Shown here piece after piece: positions 14,654 through 17,504 of a stretch of 17,504 nucleotides of DNA. The stretch spans positions 1 through 17,504 of the forward strand of contig JAHZFK010000046.1 in assembly GCA_019421385.1 (NCBI GenBank). Reading direction: 5' to 3'. Below the pieces are notes generated by a model. The model was given only the letters and a program-made list of their open reading frames with translations. It searched no databases and was not told where the DNA came from. Each line of letters starts with the position of its first letter. Position 1 is the first letter of the stretch. Origin of the DNA: Clostridiales bacterium (GTDB taxonomy: Bacteria; Bacillota; Clostridia; Oscillospirales; Butyricicoccaceae). A program made the translations under genes and the position numbers.

Positions 14654-16096
14654 TTATCCTTTATTGCGGAAGAACGACGCGACGATCTCGCGTTCGTCCA
14701 TATGGTGCTTAACATGATTGATCTCCTGATAGGTTTCATGCCCCTTACCCATCAGCACGATCACGTCATCTTTTTTCGCATGTGCCAGCGCCCAGTGAAT
14801 CGCCTCCGGACGGTCCACGATCACCTCCATCGGTGTTTTCGTGTCCTTCATGCCTTCCAGAATATCGTCGATGATCGTTTTCGGGTCCTCTGTGCGCGGG
14901 TTGTCACTGGTGACAACACAGAAATCCGCCAGATCCGCCGCAATTTTGCCCATCTTCGGGCGTTTGGTGCGGTCGCGGTCGCCACCGCAGCCGAACAGAG
15001 CGATCACACGCCCCTTTGCAAAGCCGCGCACGGCGCGCAGCACATTTTCCACGCCGTCCGGCGTATGTGCATAGTCGATCAGCACGGTATAGTCCGTATC
15101 GGTCGGAACAACCTCCACGCGCCCCTTCACGCCCGTTGCCGTTACCAGCGAATGCGCTGCATCCGCGAGCGGCATACCGGTTTGCAGCACCATACCCAAC
15201 GCTGCAAGCGCATTTTCCACCGAGAAATGTCCCGGAATCGGCAGTTTAACGCGCGCAAGCTCGCCTTTTGTCGTAGCGACAAATTCCACGCCATCCGCAT
15301 GCAGACGGATGTTTTTCGCCGTAAGGTCCGCTGCATCCTTCTCACACGAGAAAGTCAGGCACGGACATTTCGCGTCCGCCAGCATCGCCTGCGCCGCGTC
15401 GTCATCCAAATTGATAACGCCTTTTTCGCTGATGGAAAACAGCATGGCTTTTGCCTTGCGATACTCTTCCATCGTCTTGTGAAAATCCAAATGATCCTGC
15501 GTCAGGTTGGTAAACGCGCCAACCGCAAAGGGAATGCCATATACCCGGTCAAGCACGAGCGAGTGCGAGGATACCTCCATAATCACATGCGTGCAGCCCG
15601 CGTCGCGCATCCGCGCGAACAGCGCGTGCAGCTCATAGCTTTCAGGCGTGGTACGCTCGGTTTCGATCACTTCATCGCCAATCAGGTTTTGATTGGTGCC
15701 GATCAAACCAACCTTGTGTCCCGCATCCTCCAGCATGTGCTTGACCAGATAGGTAGTCGTGGTCTTGCCGTTGGTGCCGGTCACACCCAGCATCACCATG
15801 CTGTCCGCTGGGTGGCCGAAGCGGTTTGCCGCGATTTCTGCCAGCGCCTGACGGGCATTTTCAACCACCACCGCCGGCACGCCAGCGGGCGCTTCTTCGC
15901 ATACAATCGCAACAGCACCTTGCTCCAGCGCTTTGCCGATGTATTGATGTCCGTCTGTTGCAAAACCACGGATGGCGACAAAAAGGTCGCCCGCCTGCAC
16001 AGCACGCGAATCATACCGCACCTCACGGATTTCCAAATCATCCGCCGCCGTGCTGCTTTTCACCGCAACCCCGCGGAGCAGTTCCTGTAATTTCAT
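14654..16096 (-). CDS. murE: UDP-MurNAc-dipeptide ligase MurE, meso-DAP type
   Basis: A 480-residue cytosolic Mur ligase that adds the third amino acid to UDP-MurNAc-L-Ala-D-Glu. The N-terminal domain has YDSRAVQAGDLFVAIRG (28-44). The ATP-binding P-loop is GTNGKTTT (107-114). The central domain includes MEVSSHSL (173-180) and FTNLTQDHLDFHKTMEEY. The C-terminal domain has DYAHTPDGVENVL (341-353), FGCGGDRDRTKRP and the specificity loop DNPR (398-401), which marks enzymes adding meso-diaminopimelate rather than lysine. The cell wall is therefore predicted to be DAP-type. GGAGGAAAAAG is directly before ATG, and only 10 nt separate it from the PBP stop. Confidence 0.97.
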   Translation of the reverse strand: MKLQELLRGVAVKSSTAADDLEIREVRYDSRAVQAGDLFVAIRGFATDGHQYIGKALEQGAVAIVCEEAPAGVPAVVVENARQALAEIAANRFGHPADSMVMLGVTGTNGKTTTTYLVKHMLEDAGHKVGLIGTNQNLIGDEVIETERTTPESYELHALFARMRDAGCTHVIMEVSSHSLVLDRVYGIPFAVGAFTNLTQDHLDFHKTMEEYRKAKAMLFSISEKGVINLDDDAAQAMLADAKCPCLTFSCEKDAADLTAKNIRLHADGVEFVATTKGELARVKLPIPGHFSVENALAALGMVLQTGMPLADAAHSLVTATGVKGRVEVVPTDTDYTVLIDYAHTPDGVENVLRAVRGFAKGRVIALFGCGGDRDRTKRPKMGKIAADLADFCVVTSDNPRTEDPKTIIDDILEGMKDTKTPMEVIVDRPEAIHWALAHAKKDDVIVLMGKGHETYQEINHVKHHMDEREIVASFFRNKG

Positions 16097-16106
16097 CTTT
16101 TTCCTC

Positions 16107-17504
16107 CTATCGGTCGTTGACGTTCGTGGTATCCGAGAATTCTACCGTTACCACCGCGCCGATATTCACCTTTGTACCAGATGCCGGGCTCTGCCTGCTT
16201 GCTGATGTGTTGCCCGTAACCTGAGAAGAGGCAACACCCTTCTGTTTCAAATACAGCCCATATTCTTCCAATGTACTACGACATTGATCCGGTGTCAAGC
16301 CCGTCAGATCCGGTACGGTGACCTGCTCGGTCGGTTTGCTTGCACCCATATACAGGATCACCTTCCCGCTTGCCGGGATGCGAACGCCGCCAGACGGTAC
16401 CTGATCGGTAACCGTATCGCCGTCGCCCACGACGCGGTATGCAAAGCCAGCCTGCTCCAGCGCACTGGTCGCTGCTTCCTCCGTCGAGCCAATCACGCTC
16501 GGCACAGTCAGCTCGCGGCGATCATTCTCTTCATCCGAGTAAACCGGCGTTACGCCGATATACGGCAGCACATCTTCCATGATACGGGCAACTACCGGCG
16601 CTGCGATGGCACCGCCGCCGTGCGGCGCCGACTTCGGCAGATCGTTGATGGCCACCAGCACCGCAATTTGCGGATCATCCATCGGCGCTACCCCGATGAA
16701 AGAGGCGGTATACCGATCCTCTTTGTCAATCACATTGCCCTCGTCATCATATTCCGGCAAAATCTCCGAGGTCGCGGTTTTACCGCCGATGCGATAACCG
16801 GATACATAGGCGTTTTTGCCCGTGCCGCCCGATACGACCGCTTCCATTGCCTCACGCATATAAGCGGAGGTTTCTTCCGAAATCACTTGACGGATGACAT
16901 TGGTTTCGGTGGTGGATTTGACCGAACCATCCGAGCCAAGGATTTCCTTGACGACATACGGCTGCTTGAGCTTACCGTCGTCCACAATCGCGCAAACCAT
17001 GTTCAGCTCCTGCAACGGAGTGACAGTAAAACGCTGACCAAACGATGCTGTTGCAAGGGATACTTCATTCCATTCGCTGGTCACATTCACGTCATGGAAC
17101 TGGCCCTTGCTTTCGCTGGGCAGATCAATGCCGGTTGGTTCTGTCAGACCGAACGCCTTATAGAACTCATAAAAACGATCCTTGCCGGTTTTTGCAACAA
17201 TTTGCATAATCGCCACGTTGCACGAATTCATCAGCGCCTCGGTCAATGTCTGCGTGCCGTGACCGCTGGTGTTCGAACACTGAATCGGCTTGGACCAGTC
17301 ACCGACCATCATCGAACCGCTGCAATAATAGGTGTCCTCTTCGTGCACCAAGCCCAGTTCATAAGCCGTTGCCACATTCATCAGCTTAAAAGTAGAGCCC
17401 GGCTCGTAGTTATCCGTCACTACCGGATTATACCACATTTTATAGAGCAGTTTTGAACGAATTTCGGTCAACTCATCGACCAGTTCATCATTTTTCTGCA
17501 CGCT
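16107..17504 (-). CDS. Class B penicillin-binding protein with two PASTA domains (SpoVD/PBP2x/FtsI-like), 5' partial
   Basis: A class B transpeptidase, open to the window edge, so its N-terminus (membrane anchor and dimerisation domain) is missing. Of the 466 residues visible, the transpeptidase domain has the serine motif STFK (serine codon 17394-17396), the second motif SCN in MNSCNVAIMQ, and the third motif GGKTATSE (KTA codons near 16773-16781) where KTG is usual. Two PASTA domains follow, beginning LTVPSVIGST and VTVPDLTGLT, linked by a Ser-rich stretch. PASTA repeats and placement right before murE identify it as the SpoVD/PBP2x type that crosslinks peptidoglycan with FtsW. Vegetative or sporulation role cannot be told apart. 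Confidence 0.93.
   Translation of the reverse strand, partial: SVQKNDELVDELTEIRSKLLYKMWYNPVVTDNYEPGSTFKLMNVATAYELGLVHEEDTYYCSGSMMVGDWSKPIQCSNTSGHGTQTLTEALMNSCNVAIMQIVAKTGKDRFYEFYKAFGLTEPTGIDLPSESKGQFHDVNVTSEWNEVSLATASFGQRFTVTPLQELNMVCAIVDDGKLKQPYVVKEILGSDGSVKSTTETNVIRQVISEETSAYMREAMEAVVSGGTGKNAYVSGYRIGGKTATSEILPEYDDEGNVIDKEDRYTASFIGVAPMDDPQIAVLVAINDLPKSAPHGGGAIAAPVVARIMEDVLPYIGVTPVYSDEENDRRELTVPSVIGSTEEAATSALEQAGFAYRVVGDGDTVTDQVPSGGVRIPASGKVILYMGASKPTEQVTVPDLTGLTPDQCRSTLEEYGLYLKQKGVASSQVTGNTSASRQSPASGTKVNIGAVVTVEFSDTTNVNDR

Noticed and set aside
1..17504. CRISPR arrays, tRNA or rRNA genes, insertion sequences, prophage or attachment sites
   Set aside because: No repeat-spacer pattern, cloverleaf, transposase or integrase, or flanking terminal repeats are visible on either strand.

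Overview
The window looks like chromosomal DNA of a Gram-positive Bacillota, most likely a Clostridia/Oscillospirales-type gut anaerobe of moderate GC. The evidence is a PASTA-bearing class B penicillin-binding protein, an FtsW of SpoVE-like type, a DivIB-type FtsQ, an ECF sigma/DUF4179-like anti-sigma pair, strong GGAGG ribosome binding sites, and a MurE with the meso-diaminopimelate motif DNPR. The genus is not provable from the sequence alone.

Left part (about 85-2950, + strand): a compact four-gene unit behind a good sigma-A promoter. It holds a secreted glycoside-hydrolase-like (GHL10) protein, an acyl-ACP thioesterase starting at TTG, a small protein that looks like a minimal nucleotidyltransferase (MNT) stripped of its catalytic residues, and a HEPN-domain protein. 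The last three genes overlap end to start. A perfect bidirectional hairpin separates this unit from a convergent processive family 2 glycosyltransferase (- strand, 2963-4246), which has its own promoter.

Middle (4247-7300): an AT-rich divergent intergenic region, then an ECF sigma factor and its overlapping membrane anti-sigma factor on the + strand. These converge through two back-to-back terminators on a CorA-type divalent cation transporter on the - strand. A possible 19-residue leader peptide precedes corA.

Right part (7313-17504, - strand): a division and cell wall (dcw) cluster. In transcription order it reads class B PBP (5' end outside the window), murE, murF, mraY, ftsW, murG, divIB/ftsQ, then after a 268-nt gap with its own promoter, ftsZ. 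Spacing is tight, with an ATGA overlap between murF and mraY. The genes make UDP-MurNAc-pentapeptide (MurE, MurF), lipid I and II (MraY, MurG), polymerise and crosslink it at the septum (FtsW, PBP) and organise the ring (DivIB, FtsZ). murD, murC, murB and ftsA are absent from their usual places.

Most of the window is ordinary housekeeping DNA. The observations most worth a second look are the apparently catalytically dead MNT paired with HEPN, the divergent FtsZ C-terminal tail in a cluster without ftsA, the arginine-rich FtsW N-terminal extension encoded by a DNA palindrome, the KTA variant of the PBP KTG motif, and the small ORF in front of corA.
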